This document shows positions 1 to 8,612 of a DNA stretch of 41,219 bases, one piece after another (the stretch's first letter is position 1; each line of letters starts with the position of its first letter). The notes beneath the pieces are model-generated. The model saw only the letters and a program-made list of their open reading frames with translations. It was not told where the DNA came from and did not search any database. The DNA comes from Mariniblastus sp. GTDB taxonomy: Bacteria > Planctomycetota > Planctomycetia > Pirellulales > Pirellulaceae. The position numbers and the translations under genes are program-made. The DNA is taken from NCBI GenBank assembly GCA_029247405.1, contig JAQWLH010000253.1:1-41219 (forward strand), read 5' to 3'.

Positions 1-1
1 A

Positions 2-136
2 ATGGAATCAAAAATCTTTATCGAAAAGCTCGTTGATGAATTTAAGATTCCTGAGAGATCCAACAGTCAATCAGGTTGCGTGGGGCTAATTCTTGTATTT
101 GTGGTTTTAGGGTTTATTCTTCAATTGATGCTCTGA
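2..136 (+). CDS. Possible C-terminal end of a membrane protein, cut by the window edge
   Basis: An open frame reaches the left window edge and ends with TGA at 134-136. From the ATG at position 2 it gives 44 residues: a charged stretch containing EKLVDEFKIPERS, then a strongly hydrophobic tail, GCVGLILVFVVLGFILQLML, long enough for one membrane span. It may be the C-terminus of a longer gene starting before the window, or a small tail-anchored protein. It is convergent with, and slightly overlaps, the decayed glyoxalase-type gene on the other strand. No family is recognised. The call rests only on the open frame and the hydrophobic segment, so confidence is low. Confidence 0.3.
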   Translation: MESKIFIEKLVDEFKIPERSNSQSGCVGLILVFVVLGFILQLML

Positions 137-581
137 GCAACCCTGGCGGCAGAAGTGCCAGTTTTTGAATCGCTGGGCTTTTTAAATAAGTCCATAAATT
201 TGGCGGTGCTAATTCAATCGAGTTGCCTGCGGGGTCACGAAAGTAAATTGAAGTTCGTCGGGCTCCATCGTCCCAGCAAACTTCTGATTCAATTTCGATA
301 TCCGCGCTGGCCGAGCGTATTCTCCGTGTGTCTCGCTCGTCTTTGTGATGATAAAGGCAATGTGGCCTTGACCACGGGGCCCGTGGGATGGGGCTTGCCT
401 TCCGGCAACCGGCTTTTGTCGGGATTGGAAATAACCAATAGCTTTCATTGATTTCAAAAACAAGCATCCAATCATTGCGGCTGAGCAGACGCAGGCCCGG
501 TGAGATTTGACGCTCAGCGATTGCCGGGAATAGGGTTTTTTTGATCACCCCCCCCTGCCCCAATTCAATAGGGTCTTTCAA
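114..581 (-). pseudogene. Decayed VOC (glyoxalase/bleomycin-resistance fold) protein gene
   Basis: The C-terminal part reads YFRDPAGNSIELAPPNLW, the typical final strand of vicinal oxygen chelate (glyoxalase-like) proteins, preceded by an ExESEVxW-like segment. The central part expected in this family, HGPRGQGHIAFII, is also present but in another frame (about 340-400). A short match (LGQRG) lies in the third frame between the two. The upstream part, LRLLSRNDWMLVFEIN, returns to the first frame, and the usual N-terminal domain half is missing. At least two or three indels are therefore needed to restore the fold, which indicates an inactive, N-terminally truncated gene. Intact family members bind a metal and act in detoxification or dioxygenase chemistry. 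Sequencing error is less likely because several shifts are needed. Confidence 0.7.
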
Positions 582-640
582 GCGGCAATCGCAAGGAAGA
601 AAGTTTCCCGAGTTCTAAATCGAGCCCATCGAGCTAACGA

Positions 641-1606
641 CTAGGCTGGCATTTCGCCAGCTTCGTTGAAGACACCAATTTTTCGGAACCGCTGGTAGCG
701 TTCTTCTAGCAAAGACTCGTGCGGTTTTCCAACAAGCTCTTTGAGTGTTTTCTTCAAATAGGACTTCATTTGAGATGCCGTCTTGTGGTGGTCGCGATGG
801 GCGCCACCAAGGGGCTCGGTGATCACATCGTCAACAATCCCCATCTGAAGTAGATTTTTGGAAGTGAATTTCAATGCGGTCGCGGCTTTTTCTGCATGTT
901 CAGCACCTTTCCAGAGAATGCCCGCGCATCCTTCGGGGCTGATAACGGAGTAGTAGGCGTGTTCCATGACTGCGACTCGATCTCCTACGCCGATTCCCAA
1001 AGCACCGCCGCTTCCGCCTTCACCGATAACAATACAGATGATCGGTGTTGTCAATCGAGACATTTCGTACATGTTTTCTGCAATCACCTGAGCTTGGCCA
1101 CGCTCTTCGGCGCCGATCCCGGGATACGCTCCCGGAGTGTCAATTAAGCAAACAACGGGCAATCCGTATTTTTCCGCCATTCGCATTTTAGCCATCGCCT
1201 TTCGATAGCCCTCAGGGTGTGCACAGCCAAAAAAGTTTTCGGTGCGATCTTTGAAAGTACGACCTTTTTGATGTCCCAGGACCATAACCTTTTGGCCATC
1301 CAGCGTTGCGAAGCCAACCCGGATCGCTCGGTCGTCACCAAAAAGTTTATCGCCATGCAACTCAACAAATTCATCGAACACCAGCGAAAGATAATCGGTG
1401 GTGTGCGGGCGATCCTTGTGACGGGCGACTTGAACCGTTTGCCACGGCGTCAGGTCGTCGTAAATCGTTCGCATTGTCTCGGTCAATTCACGATTCAGTG
1501 CACGCAATTGCTCCGCTGATTCAGCGGTGGTGCTTCCAGCCGATTCAACTTGTGTGATTTTCTTTTCAAGATCGGCAATTGGGTCTTCAAATGCAAGGTA
1601 GTCCAT
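641..1606 (-). CDS. accA: Acetyl-CoA carboxylase carboxyltransferase subunit alpha
   Basis: AccA pairs with AccD to transfer the carboxyl group from biotin to acetyl-CoA, making malonyl-CoA for fatty acid synthesis in the cytosol. The protein has the usual length (321 residues) and hallmarks: the start LAFEDPIADLEKKI, the conserved PxTxDY at HTTDYL, FxELHGD, GHQKGR, the crotonase-type core with DTPGAYPGIGAEERGQ, and GEGGSGGALGIGVGD followed by SVISPEGCA. The open frame also allows a TTG at 1618, but the ATG at 1606 (MDYLAFEDP) matches the family N-terminus, so it is chosen; neither has a clear ribosome binding site. The gene stands alone on the minus strand, with the decayed VOC gene downstream and a protein kinase gene upstream. 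Confidence 0.96.
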   Translation of the reverse strand: MDYLAFEDPIADLEKKITQVESAGSTTAESAEQLRALNRELTETMRTIYDDLTPWQTVQVARHKDRPHTTDYLSLVFDEFVELHGDKLFGDDRAIRVGFATLDGQKVMVLGHQKGRTFKDRTENFFGCAHPEGYRKAMAKMRMAEKYGLPVVCLIDTPGAYPGIGAEERGQAQVIAENMYEMSRLTTPIICIVIGEGGSGGALGIGVGDRVAVMEHAYYSVISPEGCAGILWKGAEHAEKAATALKFTSKNLLQMGIVDDVITEPLGGAHRDHHKTASQMKSYLKKTLKELVGKPHESLLEERYQRFRKIGVFNEAGEMPA

Positions 1607-1729
1607 GGCGGATATCAATGGGTGTCAGGGAAAGGGGGTGAGGCCAAAAACAGCCGGGTATTCTAATTCGGAAACCGAAAAAATGCGTGACCAAAAAGGG
1701 CGTCACCACGATTAAAATTCGGTAACAGT

Positions 1730-2605
1730 TTACTTTTTTCGAAAGCCCTCGGGGCGTTTGCCCGGACGAAACATCTGGATGCGGTCGAACTCGTGTAGAA
1801 AGTCGTCCATCGTTTGGATTCGTTTTGCCGGGTCCTTGGTTAGCATTCGTCTGACCAAATCGGCAAATTCTTTGGTTGCATCACTGTAAGCTTCAAGGGA
1901 TGGAATTGTCGCTGATAGATGCTTGGTTAAAAGCTCATCAGGTGAATTTGCCGAATAAGGCGTCTTGCCCGAAAGTAATTCGAAAATCACACAACCCAAT
2001 CCGTAAATATCCGCAGGTGCACCGGGGTTTTTGCGTCGAATTTGTTCGGGGGCCATATAGCTTCGTGTACCGCGTATTGATTTGGGGCGGCCGCTGCCGA
2101 AGAGTTTTCCGATTCCCCCCTTTTTCTTTTCTCGAACACCAATCGAAAAGTCAATTAGCTTCACGTTCGTTTCGGCGTCTGCCAAAAAATTGTCCGGTTT
2201 CACATCGCAATGAATCCAGCCTTTGTCGTGCATGTGTTTTAAGCCAAGCGCGCACTTGCGGATGATTACCGAGACGTTGGGATACATTTCAGCATGATTT
2301 TCCCGCATCGCAATCTTCAGGTTTTTTGCATAAAACAATTGCATCGAGATTAATGGGAATCCCTGATCATTATGATATCCAAAAATCTTGATCACATTTT
2401 CATGGTCAAGATCGGCACCCACTGTCGCTTCATGTTTGAGTTGCTGAATTTCATATTTGTCCTTGCGAAAGTTCTTCATCAGAACTTTGAGGGCAATTCG
2501 TTCATCGCCTCCTGTCCGCAGGGCCTCCCAGACTTGGGTCGATGTACCAGCGCGAATCAGGCGTAAAAGCTGAAACGGCCCAATGAAGTCTCTACCAATT
2601 GACAC
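1730..2605 (-). CDS. Soluble Ser/Thr protein kinase with atypical motifs
   Basis: A Hanks-type kinase domain fills the whole 291-residue protein, with no membrane segment or sensor domain. Visible landmarks are the ATP-binding lysine K40 (IALKVL), a helix-C glutamate near E59, the catalytic loop IHCDVKPDN (D134, N139), the metal-binding motif as DFS (152-154) in place of DFG, APE at 185-187, and the DIYGLGCVIFELL helix. The glycine loop is eroded (IRAGTSTQVWEA), and HRD is HCD, so this is a non-RD kinase. The essential K, D, N and D residues remain, so activity is likely. The start is a GTG at 2605 without a clear ribosome binding site. Substrates cannot be inferred; its neighbours (accA and a cation exchanger) have separate roles. 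Confidence 0.9.
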   Translation of the reverse strand: MSIGRDFIGPFQLLRLIRAGTSTQVWEALRTGGDERIALKVLMKNFRKDKYEIQQLKHEATVGADLDHENVIKIFGYHNDQGFPLISMQLFYAKNLKIAMRENHAEMYPNVSVIIRKCALGLKHMHDKGWIHCDVKPDNFLADAETNVKLIDFSIGVREKKKGGIGKLFGSGRPKSIRGTRSYMAPEQIRRKNPGAPADIYGLGCVIFELLSGKTPYSANSPDELLTKHLSATIPSLEAYSDATKEFADLVRRMLTKDPAKRIQTMDDFLHEFDRIQMFRPGKRPEGFRKK

Positions 2606-2920
2606 AAGATTCCAATCAAACGGATCGTAAATTTTGTTAGACGGATTGTTTGCAAAACATCATTCTAACCATATCTCAAACGTTCCCTTATTCTAAACCA
2701 AGTCCGTCCGAAACCAAAGTCGTTGCAGCGATCTGTGTTCGTAAAACTTTTGCAAGCAGTCCCGTCTCAGGTTGTCCCTGTGTATGGCCGTGAAGGGCGA
2801 CGACCACAACAGATTAAATTCGGTGCTCCGTGTGCTGAAAAACAAAACGGTGGGCTGCTTTCCTGACACAACGTAAACCGTTGGCAAAAAGTGCCGAGCT
2901 TACGTCCAAATTCAGGCGGC
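2606..2920. other. Intergenic stretch, nothing recognised
   Basis: This is the spacer between the kinase start and the end of the cation exchanger gene, both on the minus strand. Short frames here show no family resemblance and no good start context. It should hold the kinase promoter, but I cannot point to a convincing one. Confidence 0.5.
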
Positions 2921-4189
2921 CTAAATTGAGCTAATTCCCAAGGCACCAATGACGGCGTATCCAAAAAACAGGCCATATAACGCAACAAAGATCCAGCCAG
3001 TGGTCCGAGTGATCTGACGTCGGAACCACATGACTGACATTGCGATCGCCGTTAACACAAACAGGAATATTCTTAAACCAACGACGCCACTGTAGGTTTC
3101 GTCGTCTAGGCCGACCAAGTTGATTGGTTGCCAGTCGTTCAGATAGCAACATGCCAGCAGAGGAATCGACATGCCGACGCAGATGTCGAAGATGTTAGAG
3201 CCAAAAACGTTGGAGACAGCTCCCGAATCATCACCTCGTCGAGCCGATCCCAGGGACATGAATGTGTCTGGGATGGAAGAGACGGCGGCCGTCAAAATGA
3301 CGGCAACAAAAAATGGAGAGACTTCCAGTTTGGCGGCAGACTGGTTTGTTAAATCGACCAGCAGGTAACAGGCGATGGCGGCAACAAGCGTTGCAAAGAT
3401 CAAAATCAGGGTCGATGTCAGGCCGTTGAGTTGGATGTCAAAGGTTCCAAAAAATATCGACGCTTTTTCATCCGATTGTTCGATTTCAATTTTACCGTCA
3501 GCCAACTGGACCTGATATCGCCGCGTCGCGATGTACAAGTGTGCAACGTAAATGATGTAGGCGGCCAAAGCGACCACACCCATCCACCAATCTAATTTTG
3601 GCTGAAACAAAAAGACCAATAACCCAACTTGGGTCAACACGACCCACATCCCGTCTCGCTGGACGACTTCTCGCTCAATTTCAACATACGGCTTGTTCTT
3701 ACGGGAATAGGAGACTGCAATCGCACAGGCCGCGGGGATGAGAATCAAGTTGTAGATTGAGCTTCCCGCGCAAGTCGCAATTGTGGATCCGTACCCTTGA
3801 GCACTGTCGACAAGCCGTTGGGCTTGATCCTTATCTCCGGTCAGCGCGACGATAACAAAAAATAGGCCGGTAAATAGTTCGGGCATGCTGCTGGCAATCG
3901 CGTCAAGTGTCGCTCCGCGCACCGACGAAGGTAGTCTCAGTTGCTTACCAACCCACTGGGCCGCGTCTGCAAAAGGGTCGCATGCCTCGGCAATCAAGAT
4001 CGATATCGTTGCCGCCGCAGAAAGGATAAACCCAATCTCTATCCACCAAGCAGGATCCTGATTCCGCCGAAAATAGAACAGTGCCGTTAAACTGATCGCG
4101 ATGACGAACAGTGGCAGGCCATTAAAGAACGACCAATTGTTTTTTGGGGCGGGGATGGGGTCGTCGAGTTCGTTGTTTGAGTTGGTCAT
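2921..4189 (-). CDS. Sodium/calcium exchanger (CaCA) family membrane protein
   Basis: A polytopic inner-membrane protein of 422 residues with about ten to eleven hydrophobic helices in two halves, the layout of cation/Ca2+ exchangers. The two alpha-repeats that form the ion path are visible: GATLDAIASSMPEL in the first half, and AVSSIPDTFMSLG followed by NVFGSNIFDICVG in the second. The acidic residues expected for Ca2+ binding (PEL and PDT) are present. A hydrophilic loop of about 30 residues (near 230-255) separates the halves. The usual GSS in the first repeat is ASS. The family exchanges Ca2+ (or another cation) for Na+, K+ or H+; the exact ions cannot be read from sequence. ATG start at 4189 without a clear ribosome binding site. 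Confidence 0.88.
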   Translation of the reverse strand: MTNSNNELDDPIPAPKNNWSFFNGLPLFVIAISLTALFYFRRNQDPAWWIEIGFILSAAATISILIAEACDPFADAAQWVGKQLRLPSSVRGATLDAIASSMPELFTGLFFVIVALTGDKDQAQRLVDSAQGYGSTIATCAGSSIYNLILIPAACAIAVSYSRKNKPYVEIEREVVQRDGMWVVLTQVGLLVFLFQPKLDWWMGVVALAAYIIYVAHLYIATRRYQVQLADGKIEIEQSDEKASIFFGTFDIQLNGLTSTLILIFATLVAAIACYLLVDLTNQSAAKLEVSPFFVAVILTAAVSSIPDTFMSLGSARRGDDSGAVSNVFGSNIFDICVGMSIPLLACCYLNDWQPINLVGLDDETYSGVVGLRIFLFVLTAIAMSVMWFRRQITRTTGWIFVALYGLFFGYAVIGALGISSI

Positions 4190-4355
4190 GCTGTAGGGTT
4201 AAGCAACATTCGTATGAAGTTGGTTTCGCGGAGTCGGATCGGTTGCCTCGCGGTTTCAAGCCGCTTCCCGTGGCGAGTCAACTCATTCTATTGTTTACCG
4301 CTCAAGCTTAATACAGGGGCTTTGTGCTGGAGGTCATCCAGTGAGTTCGCACTTA

Positions 4356-5099
4356 CTAGACGACATGGTGCAAATACAAAGCGTGAGCTGGCGCTGTTTG
4401 CCCTGCAACCTGACGGTCTTGCTGGTCAAGAACCCATTTAACCCACTGGGCGTCATTGGAGTTTTTGCCGACTCGGATCAAAGTCCCGACAATGTTACGC
4501 ACCATGTTGTATAAAAATCCATTGGCCGTAATCGTGATTTTTAAACCAGGAAAGCCATCCATTGGTTCAGGCTCAATCTCCAACTGGGATACGTTTCGGA
4601 TGGTTGTGTTACGCTCAGCCCCCGTCGTTTGAAAGCTTGCAAAATCAAGTTCACCTGTCAAATGAATTGCGGCTTCCTGCATCGCTTGAATATCAATGTC
4701 ACCGGGGACGTACCAACAGGTTCGCAACCTAAGTGGGTTTTGGATTCGACCGTACTGAACGTAATAACAATAAGTTTTTTGAATTGCATCCCGGATTGCG
4801 TGAAAGTCGTCTGGGGCTTCCTCGACTTTGAGAACGGCCACGTCGTAAGGCGTTTCTGCGTTGAGCGCACGCACTAACGTTTCGGGGGTAAGTTGGCTCT
4901 CGGTCGCTACACTGCAAACCTGAGCCAACGCATGGACGCCACTGTCCGTTCGACCACTAGCGGTGATGCGAGTGGTTTCGCCAGTCACCGCAGTCCAGCC
5001 TTCCTCCAATCGCTGTTGGATCGACACCCCATTGTGCTGGACTTGCCAACCCACATAGTCGGTCCCGTCATAGGCGATCTTTAGTTTTAGGTGACGCAT
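4356..5099 (-). CDS. truA: tRNA pseudouridine(38-40) synthase
   Basis: TruA converts uridines 38-40 of the tRNA anticodon arm to pseudouridine. The 247-residue protein has the standard start LKIAYDGTDYVGWQVQ, the catalytic Asp in ASGRTDSGVHA, the motif FHAIRDAIQKTYCYYV, and the C-terminal NGFLYNMVRNIVGTLIRVG. The open frame runs 42 codons further upstream, to an ATG at 5225, but that extension has no family similarity; the ATG at 5099 (MRHLKLKIAYDGT) gives the normal length and is chosen. No clear Shine-Dalgarno sequence precedes it. It lies downstream of the HTTM gene, separated by about 325 bases with no recognisable gene, so it is probably transcribed separately. Confidence 0.95.
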   Translation of the reverse strand: MRHLKLKIAYDGTDYVGWQVQHNGVSIQQRLEEGWTAVTGETTRITASGRTDSGVHALAQVCSVATESQLTPETLVRALNAETPYDVAVLKVEEAPDDFHAIRDAIQKTYCYYVQYGRIQNPLRLRTCWYVPGDIDIQAMQEAAIHLTGELDFASFQTTGAERNTTIRNVSQLEIEPEPMDGFPGLKITITANGFLYNMVRNIVGTLIRVGKNSNDAQWVKWVLDQQDRQVAGQTAPAHALYLHHVV

Positions 5100-5425
5100 T
5101 GATTTGAATTTGCAAGTGAGGAAAGAAACGAACTGCGTGAACCCATTGTCAAAAATTTCACTCGCAACGCTAGGGACCACAGGGATCGTTGGGGATGATG
5201 GCGTGCTGCTGATTCCCGAATCCACGTCTCAAGAGGTGGTTTTTGTTGAGCCAGTTACGAATCATCCGGTATTCCTCCTGATGATGAGAGCGAACACTAG
5301 CTCCAAGCAATGAAGGTGGAACCGGGGCATCGTTTTGAAAATCCGGAGTGATTGCTGGGCGAGATTTCAGCAGATTCCGTATGACGAGTTTGGGGGAATG
5401 CAATTTTCAGCGGTCGCAATTTTGC

Positions 5426-6403
5426 TCATTCGCCACGCTGAGCCAGCCAAGTTTTCAAGCTCGAAGGTTCGATGAACGCAAGATTGGCGGTGATCATGAT
5501 CAAGCCAAATGGCAGCATCCCCATGCAGAGCCCGATACCAATGTGAACGGGAATGGCGAGTGCAAGTACCAGTGGGCGGGTGAGGCGAGGCCAAATCAGT
5601 GCGGGGTAGACCAACTCCCAGATTAAAGAAATTAATGTGATTAATGCGACTAACCACATGTGATGGGCAGTCCAAGTCATGTCGAGTGTCTGGTATTCGT
5701 AACTTGCAAATGCGAGCCAAATTGCCTCTCCGGTATACCAAGTCTCACCCTGAAGTTTTCCAATCGCCGCAAACGCATAGACTAAACACAGGTGGATTTG
5801 GATCAATCGAGTGGCGATATTGTTGAGCACCGTCGGCTGATTTTGACTGCCTCTCCCCTGCCCTGTTGGAGACTCTGCCGATTTGTTCCTTTTTGCCCTC
5901 CAGGCGTCGATTGACCAAGCCGCACCTGCGTTTCCTAGGGCAAGGTACAAGCAAAGAAATGCATTGATTTGGTCCAATCCAAAAAGAGCTCCGGTCCCAC
6001 GATTGGCATACGAGATTACCAGCATCGCTGTCAGGATTCCCGTCCAGCGTGTCCATAAACCTAGGCCGAATAAAACAACAATGGCCAAACCAGCAAGATG
6101 GACCGGCCCTAACAGGCCGATGGTGTCAAACCAATCCAGATGGCTCCACGCGAACGAATTTCCAAATAGCAACTTCCGATATTCGCCGGGTAATAAACCA
6201 TCGGCGGCCATAAATGTCGAGAGTTCTTTGGTCCAGGTCAAATGAGTATAAAAGACGATTGAGCCGGTCATGATCCGGATGATGCCGAGCACGTCCGGGG
6301 CTCTCCGAGTAAACCAAAATTGGTTCCATGCTTTTCCCCAATTCAGGAAATATTCATGAAACGAGCCCCGCGACTGATTTGAAATGTGAGTCGAGTCGCT
6401 CAT
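5426..6403 (-). CDS. HTTM-domain (vitamin K-dependent gamma-carboxylase-like) membrane protein
   Basis: A 325-residue polytopic membrane protein that opens with the pattern of HTTM proteins: an RRAPDVLGIIRIMTGSIVFY helix, then HLTW and a FMAADGLLP loop. Later helices include HLCLVYAFAAIGKLQGETWYTGEAIWLAF-like residues and a C-terminal run around HIGIGLCMGMLPFGLIMI. The domain is named for its kinship to the membrane part of vitamin K gamma-carboxylase; its role in bacteria is not established. The start at 6403 is supported by a strong GGAGGA seven bases upstream and by a 4-base ATGA overlap with the stop of the upstream gene. The two are therefore translationally coupled and probably act together. 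Confidence 0.87.
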   Translation of the reverse strand: MSDSTHISNQSRGSFHEYFLNWGKAWNQFWFTRRAPDVLGIIRIMTGSIVFYTHLTWTKELSTFMAADGLLPGEYRKLLFGNSFAWSHLDWFDTIGLLGPVHLAGLAIVVLFGLGLWTRWTGILTAMLVISYANRGTGALFGLDQINAFLCLYLALGNAGAAWSIDAWRAKRNKSAESPTGQGRGSQNQPTVLNNIATRLIQIHLCLVYAFAAIGKLQGETWYTGEAIWLAFASYEYQTLDMTWTAHHMWLVALITLISLIWELVYPALIWPRLTRPLVLALAIPVHIGIGLCMGMLPFGLIMITANLAFIEPSSLKTWLAQRGE

Positions 6404-7308
6404 CGGGATTCCTCCGTCGATGGCATGGTGACAGGAAACGGGGTGACGATTGGTGGAGGCTGGTTGGTCTCTGATTCACTGGATGAGGGCGAGATTATTT
6501 GGTAACCACTGGAGTCTAAGCGGCCAATAGGCAACCATTCTGACAGTAACGATGGGTCTTCCAGCTTCATCCCACTGGCAACTTCTTCGGCAAGTGGAAG
6601 CTCTCGAACCTGAACAAACAATTCGATTGAGTCCCCATCGTTGCGTCGAAGAAGTTCTTGGGCGACCGCACCACCGAGAACTTCGACTCGCTGACGAGCC
6701 GTTCGATACTGCTGGATTCCAGCGTCTCTCTCATGCTGGAGTTGTGTTGCCAGTTTCAGCTGCCCCAACTTCTGACGCCCTTCAATCTGCTGCTGGTAAG
6801 CTTCTAATTGGGTATTGAATTGTTCCGGAGAAGGTAACGTTGCGTTTTCATTGAAGATCGTTTCGCTAAGCATGAACCAGCGGTGATACAGCAGGCGGGG
6901 CCAGTTTTTTTTGCGGTCCGGGAAGACACCCTCAAAAGTGGTCCCATCCACGCGGTTTCCTTTGAACACTAGCAGATGGCTTGGCCCTGGGTCCGGTCCA
7001 AAGAAGCGATATCCATGCCCAAGGAAAAACGCTCGATGAATTGGCGAGAGTTTGGCTGCAATGGGGCCACTGAGATAGGGAGATGCAACCGGATTGGAGA
7101 GTGGCCCCATCAACAAAACAAACAGGTATCCTGCGATGACCAGTGTCGCAATTCGCCGATGGGTTTTCGGCCAATGGATTTCCTGATCCGTTGGCTCAAA
7201 AAAGTGACTGTTGCCATCAGCTAAGTTCCCGGCATCGGGTAGCTCGGTAGACCGCATTCGTTTTGTTTTTTTTCGTCTGGACATGGATCTATACCATCCT
7301 AATTCCAT
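6400..7308 (-). CDS. Membrane-anchored hypothetical partner of the HTTM protein
   Basis: A 302-residue protein with a basic, soluble N-terminus (RRKKTKR), one clear membrane segment near 54-70 (IATLVIAGYLFVLLMGPL), then a mostly soluble domain. The segment GHGYRFFGPDPGPSHLLVF and the following FEGVFPDRKKNWPRLLYHR look conserved and ordered. A glutamine-rich helical stretch follows, and the tail is rich in Ser, Pro and Glu. I do not recognise a characterised family. The stop overlaps the HTTM start by four bases, so the two form a coupled operon with this gene first. ATG at 7308 is used; an in-frame ATG at 7284 (MSRRKKTKR), with AGGA about ten bases upstream, is an alternative start. Confidence 0.75.
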   Translation of the reverse strand: MELGWYRSMSRRKKTKRMRSTELPDAGNLADGNSHFFEPTDQEIHWPKTHRRIATLVIAGYLFVLLMGPLSNPVASPYLSGPIAAKLSPIHRAFFLGHGYRFFGPDPGPSHLLVFKGNRVDGTTFEGVFPDRKKNWPRLLYHRWFMLSETIFNENATLPSPEQFNTQLEAYQQQIEGRQKLGQLKLATQLQHERDAGIQQYRTARQRVEVLGGAVAQELLRRNDGDSIELFVQVRELPLAEEVASGMKLEDPSLLSEWLPIGRLDSSGYQIISPSSSESETNQPPPIVTPFPVTMPSTEESR

Positions 7309-7324
7309 AACTCAGACGCGCACT

Positions 7325-7354
7325 AAAAAAGCCCGTTGGGACGAGACAACGGGC
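7325..7354 (-). terminator. Rho-independent terminator of the TIGR03000 gene
   Basis: Perfect 8-bp stem GCCCGTTG / CAACGGGC (7331-7338 and 7347-7354) with an 8-base loop. On the minus strand it is followed directly by six T residues (7325-7330). It lies 35 bases after the stop of the TIGR03000 gene and just before the HTTM operon, so it separates the two transcripts. Confidence 0.88.
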
Positions 7355-7388
7355 CAAATTAGTTGGGGATTCCGACGCTTTAATCGAA

Positions 7389-8612
7389 TTAACGTGACGC
7401 AATCAATTCTGGTGAAGAGGCAGCTCCGATGGACAGTTCGTAAGATTGACCGGCTCTTAGATCGAGCGTTTTTTCTTCGACTTGCTTTTTGCCATTAACC
7501 GAATATTCAACCCTGACTTGGTAGTCTTTCCAGACCTTGCCGGACTTAAGGCGATTGGTCGTGAAGTTCCGTAATGAACCAGTTTGCTTCATCTCTTGTC
7601 CGCAGATGCTAACTTTGGCATCCGTGGGCACCCGAATCGCCAAAGAAGTAACGGGCTCGCTAAAATCAAATTTGACGGTTTTGTTGATTCCGGATCGGAT
7701 CGAAACTAATTCAGTGCGGACTTTTTGTTTACCGTCCTCGACCAAAATGGCTTTGACTTCGTATTCGTAATCTTGGTCCTTGGTCAACTTGCTCGAAACA
7801 TAACTGCGAAACTTGCCCGGCGTTGTCGTTGGGGTTCCGTTGATCAGGATTTTTGCTTGCCGAGGAACGATAACATTTAAGACGGCTTTTGAGTCATCTG
7901 GAGAAATGCTCGTCGTGTCCTCCTCAGGGCCAAGCGGTTTGGGTTCATTACCGGGGCTTTCTGCTTTTGGTTGGCCAGTTTCTGGTTGGCCCTGCTTATA
8001 GTACTCCGGAGATTTCTCTCCATTCTCAATCAGCGGGCTTGTTGCACCGCCTCCTTCGAGCATGGATTGAATTGATCCACCATCGGGGATTGGCGCGGTA
8101 TCCATCGGAATTGTCCCGGGCACTGCTTGGGTTGGGTAACCCGGTTGAAAGCCGTAGTCGCCGACCGGATAGCTTGTCTCCATCATGTAGTTGCCAGGAA
8201 CTTGATAGCAGGAAGCCGAGCCGTCAAATGTAAATCCAGTGCAGCAGGAAAGAGACCTACCGTTCGTGTAACCTCCGGGCGAAACCCATACGCCGCGATA
8301 TCCAAATAATCCTCCACAGAGACGCCCGCCGACATAACCGCCGTTTGAACCGCCGACGTAGCCACCGCTCGAGCCACAAACGAAGTTGGAGACTCTAGAG
8401 TTCAGGCGTCCTAATAAATTCCGAACAGGTGCGCGTCTGTACAAAGTACTCCCAGTGCACGACCATCCGCCCGAGGATGCGTATCCACCCTGCGAACTGC
8501 CCCAGCTCCCGCCGGTTGCTTGAGCGAAGTCTGCGGTCAAACCAGTTAAACTGATACTTAGAATTATCAATCCAAAGAATTGGATCCGTTTGGTAGTTAA
8601 GCCAAAACTCAT
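7389..8612 (-). CDS. Exported TIGR03000-domain protein with two domain copies
   Basis: A 407-residue secreted protein. A signal peptide (KRIQFFGLIILSISLTG, ending near ADFAQA) is followed by a Gly/Ser/Tyr-rich, low-complexity region with repeated GGYVGG-like units and several cysteines. A Pro/Glu-rich linker leads to two tandem C-terminal domains with the TIGR03000 pattern, starting at VPRQAKILINGTPTTTPGKF and at VPTDAKVSICGQEMKQTGSL and ending in KTVKFDF and YELSI. TIGR03000 is a domain of unknown function found almost only in planctomycetes. The start at 8612 is preferred over the upstream codon at 8636 because GGAGGA lies seven bases before it and the signal peptide starts there. A surface or wall role is plausible but unproven. 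Confidence 0.88.
   Translation of the reverse strand: MSFGLTTKRIQFFGLIILSISLTGLTADFAQATGGSWGSSQGGYASSGGWSCTGSTLYRRAPVRNLLGRLNSRVSNFVCGSSGGYVGGSNGGYVGGRLCGGLFGYRGVWVSPGGYTNGRSLSCCTGFTFDGSASCYQVPGNYMMETSYPVGDYGFQPGYPTQAVPGTIPMDTAPIPDGGSIQSMLEGGGATSPLIENGEKSPEYYKQGQPETGQPKAESPGNEPKPLGPEEDTTSISPDDSKAVLNVIVPRQAKILINGTPTTTPGKFRSYVSSKLTKDQDYEYEVKAILVEDGKQKVRTELVSIRSGINKTVKFDFSEPVTSLAIRVPTDAKVSICGQEMKQTGSLRNFTTNRLKSGKVWKDYQVRVEYSVNGKKQVEEKTLDLRAGQSYELSIGAASSPELIASR

Noticed and set aside
5100-5225. N-terminal extension of truA to an ATG at 5225
   Set aside because: The 42 extra residues are not family-like, and the ATG at 5099 gives the standard TruA N-terminus and length.
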